Below are positions 51,380-59,501 of a stretch of DNA of 64,000 nt, in pieces (the first letter of the stretch is position 1; every line of letters begins with the position of its first letter). Source of the DNA: Gallintestinimicrobium propionicum. Its GTDB lineage: Bacteria > Bacillota > Clostridia > Lachnospirales > Lachnospiraceae. The notes under the pieces were generated by a model, which was given only the letters and a program-made list of their open reading frames with translations, made no database searches and was not told the DNA's origin. The DNA is taken from the NCBI RefSeq assembly GCF_025567525.1, contig NZ_JAOQJY010000012.1:1-64000 (forward strand), written 5' to 3'. Made by a program: the position numbers and the translations under genes.

Positions 51380-52738
51380 ATGAATAATATTCAACGATTT
51401 TTTAAGCGGTATGTTCATTCCAGTGTGAAGCTGTTCTGCTTCTTTATCCTGATAAACATTGTCCTTTTTGTTGTGCTGGCTGTGGTGTCAAGCAGTCGGG
51501 GCAGCCATAGCCCAACGCAACTATTAGAGCAGGTTTCCGCAGACTTGCAGCAAAGTGAAGAAAGCTACCGTCTTTCAGAAAATACGGCTATCCAAATGAC
51601 AAATGAAAACGCATGGTGTATGCTGATAAGCAATGACACCGGCGATGTGGTCTGGAATTACAAAATACCGTCCGAATTACCTCTGCACTATACACCGGGC
51701 GATATTGCAGAAATGACAAGGTGGTACTTAGAGGATTATCCAGTATTCGTGTCAAATCAATCTTATGGTCTGCTGGTTGTCGGCTACCCGCAGGATAGTT
51801 TTTGGAAACTGTCTGCTTACAAAACTTCTGACAGCATTAAAATAGACATATTTGGATTGGTTACTTTATTTTTGTTCAATATCATCATTGTGCTGATCCT
51901 GTTCATTCACAATAACCGCAAGATTGAAAAATCCATTAAGCCGATCCTCACCGGCATAGAAGAAATTTCATCTGGGAAGAAAACACAGTTAGTTGAACGG
52001 GGGGAATTGGCGGAAATCAACGCAAAGCTGAATAAGGTCGCCAAAACCCTGCAACGCAGGGACAGGGCAAGGGCAAACTGGATCAGCGGTATTTCACATG
52101 ACATCCGCACACCTCTATCAATGGTGCTTGGCTATTCCAGCAGCTTAGAGGAAAGCCGGGATTTGAACACAGAACAGAAAGAAAAGATTGTGGCAATCCG
52201 CCAGCAGGCTACCAAAATTAAGCAGCTCATTGAGGATTTGAATTTGACTTCAAAACTGGAATATGATATGCAGCCATTACGAACTGAGAAAATTTCCCCA
52301 GTAGAATTGGCCCGGCAAGTGGTATGTGATTTTCTGGATAGTGGGCTTGATGAAAGCTTCTCTATTGATTTTCAATCGGATGAAGAAAGCGAGCTGCACT
52401 ATATGCTGGGTGATGAAGCGCTCTTAAAGCGGGCGATTACAAATCTTCTTCAAAATAGCATCGGCCACAATCCAAACGGCTGTGCAATAACAATCTCGGT
52501 TGACTGTACGGATGGACATACAGAAATTATTGTTGCGGATAATGGCGTGGGGGTATCTGCTGATAAGTTGCAAGAATTGAATGCCAAAACGCACTATCTT
52601 GAAAGCACAGATGAAAAACTAAACCTCCGTCATGGACTTGGTGTATTGTTGGTACGGCAAATTGTAGAAGCACATAGTGGTACAATGAAAATTGAAAGTG
52701 CGCTGAACTGCGGCTATAAAACAACTCTTATTTTTTGA
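51380..52738 (+). CDS. Sensor histidine kinase (cassette 2, CprK-like)
   Basis: A 452-residue kinase. Two membrane helices (about residues 18-40 and 157-177) bracket an extracellular sensor of about 115 residues; then HAMP, H box GISHDIRTPLSMVLGY, N box NLLQNSIGHN, and G boxes DNGVGV and RHGLGVLLV. Unlike the cassette 1 kinase it has an external domain, so it may sense the peptide directly. It ends at TGA 52738. Confidence 0.94.
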   Translation: MNNIQRFFKRYVHSSVKLFCFFILINIVLFVVLAVVSSSRGSHSPTQLLEQVSADLQQSEESYRLSENTAIQMTNENAWCMLISNDTGDVVWNYKIPSELPLHYTPGDIAEMTRWYLEDYPVFVSNQSYGLLVVGYPQDSFWKLSAYKTSDSIKIDIFGLVTLFLFNIIIVLILFIHNNRKIEKSIKPILTGIEEISSGKKTQLVERGELAEINAKLNKVAKTLQRRDRARANWISGISHDIRTPLSMVLGYSSSLEESRDLNTEQKEKIVAIRQQATKIKQLIEDLNLTSKLEYDMQPLRTEKISPVELARQVVCDFLDSGLDESFSIDFQSDEESELHYMLGDEALLKRAITNLLQNSIGHNPNGCAITISVDCTDGHTEIIVADNGVGVSADKLQELNAKTHYLESTDEKLNLRHGLGVLLVRQIVEAHSGTMKIESALNCGYKTTLIF

Positions 52739-52850
52739 CATTGGTATAAAAAGAGGCTTCAGGATACAACCCCCTTTTTTTGTTTATGAATTTAGGGCTA
52801 TAAAAGTTCACCTATCCTGAGCTGTAAATGCGAGAAGCTAAGGAAAAAGA

Positions 52851-52883
52851 ACGCCGGACATGATGACTGGATCTGTCCGGCGT
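52851..52883. terminator. Bidirectional terminator after the second kinase
   Basis: A perfect 10-bp stem (acgccggaca / tgtccggcgt) with T-rich flanks on both strands. Confidence 0.8.
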
Positions 52884-52886
52884 TTC

Positions 52887-52925
52887 TTATATTACGGATT
52901 CAAATTTATACCCACTGTCGCTGGC
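52887..52925 (-). pseudogene. Remnant of a third winged-helix gene end
   Basis: A short reverse-strand frame reads SDSGYKFESVI then stops, matching the last residues of response-regulator winged helices (GIGYKFE) and in particular the two duplicated genes. As after those copies, a terminator hairpin follows directly. Confidence 0.45.
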
Positions 52926-53090
52926 AAGCAATGCAATCTTCCGTAAGATTGCGTATTTTGGCAGGAATCCGTTTCCGGTATTCCTGCCAAAATGCTTGTT
53001 GGTGACATATCCCCAAACCCCTGAGATCATCACCTGCGGTGATGGCTGCGCGTTCCGTTGGAACGCTGAAAACCGAAAGCAGAAGGAAAA
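52926..53090. other. Spacer with a strong hairpin, no gene
   Basis: A perfect 14-bp stem (attttggcaggaat at 52955-52968, attcctgccaaaat at 52980-52993) with an 11-nt loop, and next to it aatctt/aagatt (52935-52950). It lies between the cargo and the relaxase gene end and could be a terminator-like insulator or part of a recombination site. Confidence 0.55.
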
Positions 53091-54500
53091 CTATTGCCGC
53101 GACTTCTGCGATTCCTTCTGCGGTTCCCGTCCGGTAGGAATGTCCAGCAAATGCTCCACATTTGCCCGGATATTATAAAGCTCCTTCATATCGGCTCTGG
53201 CCTGTTTGTAAGAAGAATAGGCTTTCCGTTTCTGTTCCAGAAGTCCGGCATATTCCTCACGCAGAGATTTGACGGAGGGCAGCTTTGTAATCCCAACCTC
53301 GTCAAAGTGTTTCTTCGCCGCCTGGTGCAGAAGGATTTCCGTCTCATGCGCCGCACGGAATTTTTTGCTGTACCCGGCTTTCCGGTACTCCACATAGGCC
53401 GCCCGCGTCTTGGCATAATTTACGATCTGTTTCTGCAGCTCCCCGTTGGCGGCCATCTGTGATTCCAGTTCCTTGATCTGTACCGACAGCGCATTGAAGC
53501 TGGCGGTAGCGGCATCTGATTTTTTCTGCAAATCCTCATAGCTCATATCGCCATGCTCTTTGAGATAGATTACCGCCTGGGAAAGCTGCTTTAAGTTGAA
53601 CACCTTCGCCCAGCGTTCATACCCCGGCCCTTTGCCGGAACGGACCGCCGCCTCAATGTCCACCAGCAGTCCGACTTTGGAAACCGGCTTTGGGGGAGAG
53701 GTACGGCGCGGCTTCACCGTCCGGGTGCCGGCGATCCGTTCTTTGATGGCCTGCTCGGTATAGTCGCCCTTTAACGTGTCACACCGGGTATATCTATCCT
53801 CCGGTGACAAGCGAAAACGGAGGTACTTTCGCTCCCGGTTGACTTCAATCCCAGCCGCCTCCAGCTTCTTCAAAAGTTCTTCAAAGTCCTTCGGCTTTTC
53901 TTCCAGGGCTGCGTCGATGGCCCATCGTAGCTGCTCCTGGTGGGAAGGCTGTTTCTGACTTCCCATCCATGTGCCGTAATGGTCTCGGCTGGGTTTCGGA
54001 TTCTCTACAATAGAAAGCCCATGCTCCAAGCAGAGCTTGTCATTCATACGCCGGATTGCCCAGGTGGAACCCCAGAAGTTGCGGAATTTTTTCTGACAAT
54101 CCAGTGTGGTAGAATTTATGATGATGTGATTATGAACATGGTGTTTATCCACATGGGTGCAGACAACAAAAGCATGGTTTCCCTTCGTCAGCTTCAATGC
54201 CAGCTCCCGCCCGATCTGGTTCGCTTCTTCCGGCGTGACCTCGCCAGGCTTGAACGCCTGTCGGAGATGGTAGGCAATCACATCGTCCGCGCCCCGGTTA
54301 CGTCCGGTCAGGTTCGCATACTGGCGCTTGGATAGAAGAAACTCCGCATCGGCGATCCGGGTGTCACACTCATAGCCATAAATGAATTTTCCAAAATCGG
54401 TTTTCTGCGGATTTTCCACATAGTCAATAATATCCGCTATGGCCGTGGAAACATCCCGGCCTTTCCCAACGTGCAGCGGCATGAGCCGTGTGGTCGCCAT
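53091..54500 (-). CDS. MobP-type relaxase (relaxase/mobilization nuclease)
   Basis: A 469-residue relaxase of the Tn1549 type. N-terminal LMPLHVGKGRDVSTAIADIIDY carries the early motif; the HUH metal-binding motif HVDKHHVHNHIIIN lies at about residues 114-127; helical and coiled-coil regions fill the C-terminal half. It nicks oriT and leads the strand into the recipient, with MobC (55824) as partner. A second upstream candidate start is absent. It is the last gene of the transfer-region transcript seen here. Confidence 0.93.
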   Translation of the reverse strand: MATTRLMPLHVGKGRDVSTAIADIIDYVENPQKTDFGKFIYGYECDTRIADAEFLLSKRQYANLTGRNRGADDVIAYHLRQAFKPGEVTPEEANQIGRELALKLTKGNHAFVVCTHVDKHHVHNHIIINSTTLDCQKKFRNFWGSTWAIRRMNDKLCLEHGLSIVENPKPSRDHYGTWMGSQKQPSHQEQLRWAIDAALEEKPKDFEELLKKLEAAGIEVNRERKYLRFRLSPEDRYTRCDTLKGDYTEQAIKERIAGTRTVKPRRTSPPKPVSKVGLLVDIEAAVRSGKGPGYERWAKVFNLKQLSQAVIYLKEHGDMSYEDLQKKSDAATASFNALSVQIKELESQMAANGELQKQIVNYAKTRAAYVEYRKAGYSKKFRAAHETEILLHQAAKKHFDEVGITKLPSVKSLREEYAGLLEQKRKAYSSYKQARADMKELYNIRANVEHLLDIPTGREPQKESQKSRQ

Positions 54501-54532
54501 CCCATCACCCCCTTACTGTAAAACCGGCTCTG

Positions 54533-55300
54533 TTATCGTGTCTGTTCTTTTTTCATTTTCGGTTTGTCGCTGTGAGCCGCCTGCTGACCGGCATGTTTGC
54601 CCAGACTGTCATGTATGGAAGGCTTTTCACCTTGTTCCTGAGTAAGCTCCTGTTGGGTCAGTTTCCGATATGTGTCCATACCGGGAATCAGTGAAAGGCT
54701 GCGTCCATTGTCCCAGGCAACCCCAATCTGGCCTATATCATCCACATACTTGACAGTTCCACGGGTGCCAGCGGGCACCGGGGCATAGGGATCGTCCATG
54801 TGCTGCAACAAAATCCGGGTATCCGGTGGGTAGGTCTGACGTATAAACTCCACTTGGTTACGGCTCATAAACTCTTGATTCATCTTGAAATCCTCCTTTG
54901 CAATGTCTCTGGCTTGGGTAAGAAATAAATCCATTAGTCCTGGATGGCTACGGTCTACCACAAAGGAAACATTCCTGTCATATCCGAAACCGTCCTTATC
55001 TTCACAGACCGGGATTGTCTGCGCCCAGGCTTTGTTATCACGGGAAATTCGCCCGTCATGTTCTTTCTGCCGGACCGTGTTGGCAAGGACATAGAAAATC
55101 CGGCCAGGATCAAATTGTTGTAAGACCTGCTGCACACATGCGGGGCCTAAACGGTTATCCCGGTAGTTGTCCGCAATGGCCTGTTCGATTGCCTCTTTAC
55201 ACGCAATGTTTGCCTTGTGGGAAGCACGGTACTGATCCAGCTCCCCATGCTCATGCGCATAGGTGGCAGAATGAAAATAAATTGGCGTTGTATCTTTCAA
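54533..55300 (-). CDS. DUF3849 + DUF4314 protein
   Basis: A 255-residue protein. Residues 1-130 are DUF3849 (PIYFHSATYAHEHGELDQYRAS, FYVLANTVRQKEHDGRISRDNKAWA, SHPGLMDLFL); residues 150-215 are a DUF4314 SH3-like module (YPPDTRILLQHMDDPYAPVPAGTRGTVKYVDD). Both recur in Tn1549-like elements without known function. It lies just before the relaxase gene. Confidence 0.85.
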   Translation of the reverse strand: MKDTTPIYFHSATYAHEHGELDQYRASHKANIACKEAIEQAIADNYRDNRLGPACVQQVLQQFDPGRIFYVLANTVRQKEHDGRISRDNKAWAQTIPVCEDKDGFGYDRNVSFVVDRSHPGLMDLFLTQARDIAKEDFKMNQEFMSRNQVEFIRQTYPPDTRILLQHMDDPYAPVPAGTRGTVKYVDDIGQIGVAWDNGRSLSLIPGMDTYRKLTQQELTQEQGEKPSIHDSLGKHAGQQAAHSDKPKMKKEQTR

Positions 55301-55389
55301 TCAAATCCCTCCAATCAAAAAGCTGCCATAGCAGACAGCCATAATTATAGAAAAAGGGCGGGGCTGCCAATGAGTCCCGCCGAAACTGT

Positions 55390-55680
55390 TTAACCAAATA
55401 CGAAATCCTTTAACGCGCTGTTTGCGCCGCCGATGATCCCCACCAGCCAGGCCGCCGCCATTGGCAGACCGTAGGGGCTGATCAGGAACGCGATCACCAG
55501 CCATGAAAGCCCCGGCCAGAACCCGGCTGCAAAGAACAGCACCAACGCCGCCAGAAATACGATCCCGGATAAAATTCCCAGAACAGCGCCGGAAATCACC
55601 ACAAGAAATTTGCATACAAGATAAAGAATTCCTGTAACCAGTACAAAGGGAAGTGCCAATAGTTTGCCAATCAGACGCAT
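55390..55680 (-). CDS. Small membrane protein, CD1845-like
   Basis: A 96-residue very hydrophobic protein (about three helices) starting MRLIGKLLALPFVLVTGILYLV and ending NSALKDFVFG, matching the CD1845 family of clostridial conjugative elements. GGAGGCGGG precedes the ATG. Its role is unknown; its place among transfer genes suggests a membrane part of the conjugation apparatus. Confidence 0.78.
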   Translation of the reverse strand: MRLIGKLLALPFVLVTGILYLVCKFLVVISGAVLGILSGIVFLAALVLFFAAGFWPGLSWLVIAFLISPYGLPMAAAWLVGIIGGANSALKDFVFG

Positions 55681-55823
55681 ACGCCCGCCTCCTTTCCTTT
55701 TCCATGTCCGTTTTTTCAGGACATTCAGGTATGCCCGAAGGGTGTTTCAAAGAGAAACATATTTCTCCCTCTATCAAAATTCTACCGTGCCGGTTTCTGG
55801 AAAGCAACGGCGTTTTTTCCCGT
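55681..55823. other. Spacer with overlapping inverted repeats (possible oriT or attenuator)
   Basis: gtttc/gaaac (55744-55758) and gagaaa/tttctc (55752-55767) share bases, so they are mutually exclusive hairpins; atgtcc/ggacat lies at 55704-55724. No gene. It is between MobC and the next transfer gene. A transfer origin here is only a guess. Confidence 0.3.
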
Positions 55824-56168
55824 TTACGAAATGTTCGCAAATCCCCGCAGCAGCTTATCCATGCCATCCCACAAACTGTCCAGGCGTGTGCGCAGATCAT
55901 CCATGTCGGCAGCGTAAATACTGCCGGTCTCATTGGCGCGTCTGGTATATTGGTTTAAGTTATTGGAACAGATACGAAGAAGCCGTATCATTTCCTGAAT
56001 GTCTCTCATATCCAGATGGATGATATAACCGTCTACCGCCATCTTGCGCAGATATGCGGAGAGGTTGGTAATGCCGAGCTCCGCCATGCGCCCCTTTATC
56101 AGCTCCGCCTCCTGTTCGGACATGACGAATTCCACCCGGACGGATTTTTTGTTATGCCCGGCCTTCAT
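55824..56168 (-). CDS. mobC: MobC-like relaxosome protein
   Basis: A 114-residue protein: RVEFVMSEQEAELIKGRMAELGITNLSAYLRKMAVDGYIIHLD is a ribbon-helix-helix-type MobC start, followed by the conserved IRLLRICSNNLNQYTRRANETG segment. It binds oriT and helps the relaxase nick. It overlaps the upstream gene's stop by 4 nt (ATGA). Confidence 0.9.
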   Translation of the reverse strand: MKAGHNKKSVRVEFVMSEQEAELIKGRMAELGITNLSAYLRKMAVDGYIIHLDMRDIQEMIRLLRICSNNLNQYTRRANETGSIYAADMDDLRTRLDSLWDGMDKLLRGFANIS

Positions 56169-56866
56169 CGTTCAGGCTCCTTTTTATGGGAAGGCGGTTT
56201 CCGGGTGAAAGCGGCTGCCGCCTGCACCTCTTTCAGTTTCCCCCGCAGTGTGCTCTTTTTCAGGCTATCCATATATTCCTGAATATCACCGGGCTTTGCA
56301 TGGTAATCTCGCTTAACATGCTCCCGCCGCAGGATTGTTTGTAATTCCCGCTCACTTTCCGGCAGCCAGGTCACGCATTTGGAAGTTCCATGCTCGGCCT
56401 TAAACATGTTAATCTGCTGCATATAGGAATCATAGGGGAATACCGCCTGTGTGCCATCCTGGAACAATACTGATACTTTTTCAATCGCACAGGAAAGCAG
56501 CTTGACCCGTTCTACATGGGCGTGATAATCGAGAGGCCAGATACAGCCGGTGACTTTCCCGTCTTGTATGCCGTCCAGCCGGATTGCATACGCCAGGATA
56601 GAATCTTTCGTCTGCTCATGGTAAAACCGCCACACCTTATTTTCGTGGCTGTCCTGCAGGTAAACATCCCTTTCCCATAAACAGTACGTGCCGCAGGTTC
56701 TGGACATCCATAAGAGCTGTTCATTCTCCTCATTTCTGCAAGCCGCAAGATTTTGTATCAGCTCTTTGTCAATATCAAAATCGTCCTTATAATGCTGCGT
56801 GTGCAGCTCTACAACCTTCCCTAAAAAGTCCAGCACATCCACGCCCTCAAATTTTACCGCGCCCAT
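56165..56866 (-). CDS. Conjugative element protein, unknown
   Basis: A 233-residue soluble protein (EGVDVLDFLGKVVELHTQHYK, CGTYCLWERDVYL, IWPLDYHAHVERVKLLS). I do not recognise a domain. Its start overlaps the upstream gene's stop by one base, and its end overlaps mobC by 4, so it is part of the transfer operon. The C-terminus is basic and rich in Lys/Pro. Confidence 0.8.
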   Translation of the reverse strand: MGAVKFEGVDVLDFLGKVVELHTQHYKDDFDIDKELIQNLAACRNEENEQLLWMSRTCGTYCLWERDVYLQDSHENKVWRFYHEQTKDSILAYAIRLDGIQDGKVTGCIWPLDYHAHVERVKLLSCAIEKVSVLFQDGTQAVFPYDSYMQQINMFKAEHGTSKCVTWLPESERELQTILRREHVKRDYHAKPGDIQEYMDSLKKSTLRGKLKEVQAAAAFTRKPPSHKKEPER

Positions 56867-57804
56867 CAGCGTTCCCTTTCCGGCACAGGCGGCGCTGCCT
56901 GTTTCGCCTCATGCTCCGGGCGTTCCGCTTTCAGCCGCTCCATCAGGGAAGGTTTTTCCTCCGGCAAAGTCTCCGGTGCAAGCTCCCGGATTTCCTCATA
57001 GGTCTGGCCGTCCGTTAAGTCAGGGCGTTCCGGCGGCTCATTATTCAGCCGGCCATCCAGCATATTATAGTTTCCGGTCTGTCCTTCCTCGTAGAGTTCC
57101 GCATTACGCAGATAGCTCTCCGGCGGCTGGAAGGGCTGCCCGGCGAACAGGATTTCACGGCTTGGTGTGAACTGTGAGAGCACGCCGTCCCGAAGCCTTG
57201 CAAATTCCTCATACTGGCGCAGGGAAAGGCCGCGCTCCAGCATTTCCGCCTGGGTATGCGCCCAGCCCTCACCATAGAGAAAATAGTACATATCCGGCTG
57301 GTCGCAGACAAAGCACAGGGAGCCGTCCTGATTGTCATAATAAGATGCCTGCATATCCTGATAGTGGCAGCGTTCCTCACGCCCCAGGTACACCCGGTTG
57401 TCCGCACCCAGCATGGCAACCATGCCCACATAGTTACTGTGGACCGCAGAGCGGATTTCCACCAGCGGGTCCGCCTCCGGCATGACCTGTCTGCCGGGAA
57501 TCTCATTCTGCTTTTCTGCCGCGTCATTTCTCGGCATCACTTCGTCATGGGCGCGGGCATCCAAATCCGGCTGTGCCTGCGCGGAAGTCTTTTTGACGGC
57601 GCCCGGCTCCGGTTCTTTCTCCTGTGCGTAATAATGGACATTGGTGGAGGTTTTGCTGTTCATTTCCCTGGCGTAAGCCTCCGCAGCCTCGCGGGAGTCA
57701 AATTCCAAAGGCTTTCCATCTTCCTTGCACCACGCCTCAGCATGGCCGAAGATGGAAGCGCCGCTGCGCACCGCCCATACGCCGTAGGTTGTTTCTTTTC
57801 CCAT
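56866..57804 (-). CDS. Conjugative element protein, unknown (acidic, multi-region)
   Basis: A 312-residue protein. The N-terminus (YGVWAVRSGASIFGHAEAWCKEDGKPLEFDSREAAEAYA) looks like a small alpha/beta module found repeatedly in element proteins; then a polar linker, a central region with YDNQDGSLCFVCDQPDMYYF, and an acidic tail ending PPVPERER. ATG 57804 follows AAGGAGGATCAGA; the longer frame upstream has no ribosome site. Function unknown. Confidence 0.8.
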   Translation of the reverse strand: MGKETTYGVWAVRSGASIFGHAEAWCKEDGKPLEFDSREAAEAYAREMNSKTSTNVHYYAQEKEPEPGAVKKTSAQAQPDLDARAHDEVMPRNDAAEKQNEIPGRQVMPEADPLVEIRSAVHSNYVGMVAMLGADNRVYLGREERCHYQDMQASYYDNQDGSLCFVCDQPDMYYFLYGEGWAHTQAEMLERGLSLRQYEEFARLRDGVLSQFTPSREILFAGQPFQPPESYLRNAELYEEGQTGNYNMLDGRLNNEPPERPDLTDGQTYEEIRELAPETLPEEKPSLMERLKAERPEHEAKQAAPPVPERER

Positions 57805-57815
57805 TCTGATCCTCC

Positions 57816-58454
57816 TTATCGTTCCTGCTGTTTTGATGGTTTCTGCTTTTGGGGCGTCTCCGTCTGCTTTGCGTCTTTTATCTGCTGCCGGAGAGAAGGC
57901 CTGTACTCCGGCTCCGCTTCGGAATCCGTGATATTGACATACTCCCCAATGATACAAAGCGCCTCCCCGTAACTGCCGCAAGCAAACACCCGGTCCTTCA
58001 TTTCCTTTGCCTGGTCCTTCAGGTCATGCTCCCGCAGGGTACGAGCCGCAATGCCTACCAGATTGAAGATATTGCCATCCTGGCCGATCAGCGCACAATC
58101 CGGTTTTTCCGGCTCCGGCGAAGGCTCCCCGATAAAACCGCCCAGACGGTTCGGTACAAAATCGGACAGCCATGTGCCGCCGAAAGTATCATGGGTCTGC
58201 AATCGCCACATGGCAAGTTTCCCAATGTCCAGCTTTACATCCTCGAAAGGGTAGAGCAGACAGGTAAGCTCTCCATACTGGAAAGTGGAAACATTCTCAA
58301 ATTTACTGCCGTCCTTCAAAATTCCTGCCTCGGTGAACATCTCATTGATCCCGTCCACCCATTCCTTCAAATCCCCGCCGCAGCCCTGCAGGATCAGGCC
58401 GTCTTTGCCTTCCATGCGCCGCAGGTCATCGGTTGTGATCGTATTGATATTCAA
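57816..58454 (-). CDS. Conjugative element protein, unknown
   Basis: A 212-residue protein with LRRMEGKDGLILQGCGGDLKEWVDGIN, LTCLLYPFEDVKLDIGKLAMWRLQTH and FGGTWLSDFVPNRLGGF, a set I remember from Tn1549-type elements of gut Clostridia but without a named function. The C-terminal tail (PSLRQQIKDAKQTE ... QQER) resembles the tails of its neighbours (e.g. PSVRRQLKKQPEAK in the next protein), suggesting a shared interaction sequence. Confidence 0.8.
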   Translation of the reverse strand: MNINTITTDDLRRMEGKDGLILQGCGGDLKEWVDGINEMFTEAGILKDGSKFENVSTFQYGELTCLLYPFEDVKLDIGKLAMWRLQTHDTFGGTWLSDFVPNRLGGFIGEPSPEPEKPDCALIGQDGNIFNLVGIAARTLREHDLKDQAKEMKDRVFACGSYGEALCIIGEYVNITDSEAEPEYRPSLRQQIKDAKQTETPQKQKPSKQQER

Positions 58455-58465
58455 AAAATCGCCTC

Positions 58466-58990
58466 CTATCGTTCCTGTTGATGATTGGTTTTCTGCCGGG
58501 TGGCTTTTGCCTCCGGCTGTTTCTTTAGCTGCCTGCGGACAGAGGGTTTCTGCTCCGGTTCTCGCATATCCGTAAAAATATCGGATAACGGCTGCTCCCA
58601 GCTTTCCCCGAAGCCACGGACCACCGTGCCCGCCAGCGCACCGTTTTCCTGAAACATTTTCAGTGTGTCAAAAGCCCGGTCAAACAGTGTGATATTTCTC
58701 TTATCTACACAGGGCGCAAAGTGGATCACCCCTTTGGGGTAGCCCCCGCCGGTGCCGATCCAGCCCCGGACAAAATCGTCATAGCCTTTTGTGATCCCGG
58801 CGTCGGCCAGTTCGTTGGCATGGCTGGAAACCATTGTACTTGTAGCTGCATACTGATAACCTAAGACCAATATGCCTGTTTTCGGGTTATACATAAAGCG
58901 CCGGTTATCAATCTGCTGTATATCAATTATCTGCCTCCTGGTATCAATCCGCATAAGCTCTTTTGTAATCGCTGTCTTTTCTATCCACAT
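58466..58990 (-). CDS. Conjugative element protein, unknown (start uncertain)
   Basis: About 174 residues (MRIDTRRQIIDIQQIDNRRFMYNPKTGILVLG-type N-terminal part, split here at the marked Met; then AATSTMVSSHANELADAGI, GVIHFAP, FGESWEQPLSDIF) with the tail PSVRRQLKKQ. The ATG at 58990 abuts GGGAGGG with almost no spacing; Met 58954 has only a weak site; an ATA at about 58984 would fit the spacing best. An upstream frame to 59095 exists but looks non-coding. Confidence 0.72.
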   Translation of the reverse strand: MWIEKTAITKELMRIDTRRQIIDIQQIDNRRFMYNPKTGILVLGYQYAATSTMVSSHANELADAGITKGYDDFVRGWIGTGGGYPKGVIHFAPCVDKRNITLFDRAFDTLKMFQENGALAGTVVRGFGESWEQPLSDIFTDMREPEQKPSVRRQLKKQPEAKATRQKTNHQQER

Positions 58991-59129
58991 CCCTCCCGTT
59001 TGTTTATTTGTCCGCAACTTATACCCGTTTTGGGGCGTCAGAGTATTCTTATACAGCCGCCCCTCAAACCGGGGCCCGAAAGCCCCTAAAATCAAGCCTC
59101 ATTTTGGTTAAGTTGCGGACATATTACCT

Positions 59130-59501
59130 TTAATTTTTTCTGATCCGGCGCTTGCGTTCCCGCTCGGATTTCCGTCTGGCAAAGGCGCGGCAGGAATCCG
59201 AACAATAGGCCTGGCTGGTAGTAGGCAGATAGGCTTTCCCACAGACCGGGCATGTTTTCTGTTTCAGGGAAGTGTCCTCGCCGGTAATGGCAGATTCCAG
59301 CACCGGGTCCACCGGTAGCACCGCCTCCTGAAAATACCGGCAGAAAGAGCCGGTCCACCATTTATGCAGCATGTAACAGGGACAGTCTAAGGGGAGGCAG
59401 AGCCTATCCTGATTGTCATGGTTGGCGCAAAGGTCTGTTACCAGCTTTCGGATCGCCGCCCGTTCCTGCCTGGTTAATTCCCGTGAGGGCGGCCCGTTCA
59501 T
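59130..59501 (-). CDS. Cysteine-rich VLP domain protein with C-terminal zinc ribbon
   Basis: A 123-residue protein. The N-terminal cysteine-rich VLP domain has LTRQERAAIRKLVTDLCAN, LPLDCPCYML and CRYFQEAVLPVDPVLE; the C-terminal zinc finger has CPVCGKAYLPTTSQAYCSDSCRAFARR. A basic tail follows. It is typical cargo of the Tn1549 transfer region. Its start overlaps the topoisomerase stop (ATGA), giving translational coupling. Confidence 0.87.
   Translation of the reverse strand: MNGPPSRELTRQERAAIRKLVTDLCANHDNQDRLCLPLDCPCYMLHKWWTGSFCRYFQEAVLPVDPVLESAITGEDTSLKQKTCPVCGKAYLPTTSQAYCSDSCRAFARRKSERERKRRIRKN

Noticed and set aside
55681..55823. Firm oriT call
   Set aside because: The inverted repeats are suggestive, but no known nick-site sequence for MobP relaxases could be recognised, so it is left as a low-confidence region.
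57256..57972. 238-codon forward ORF opposite the transfer protein gene
   Set aside because: Antisense shadow without ribosome site; the reverse gene has a good site and conserved neighbours.
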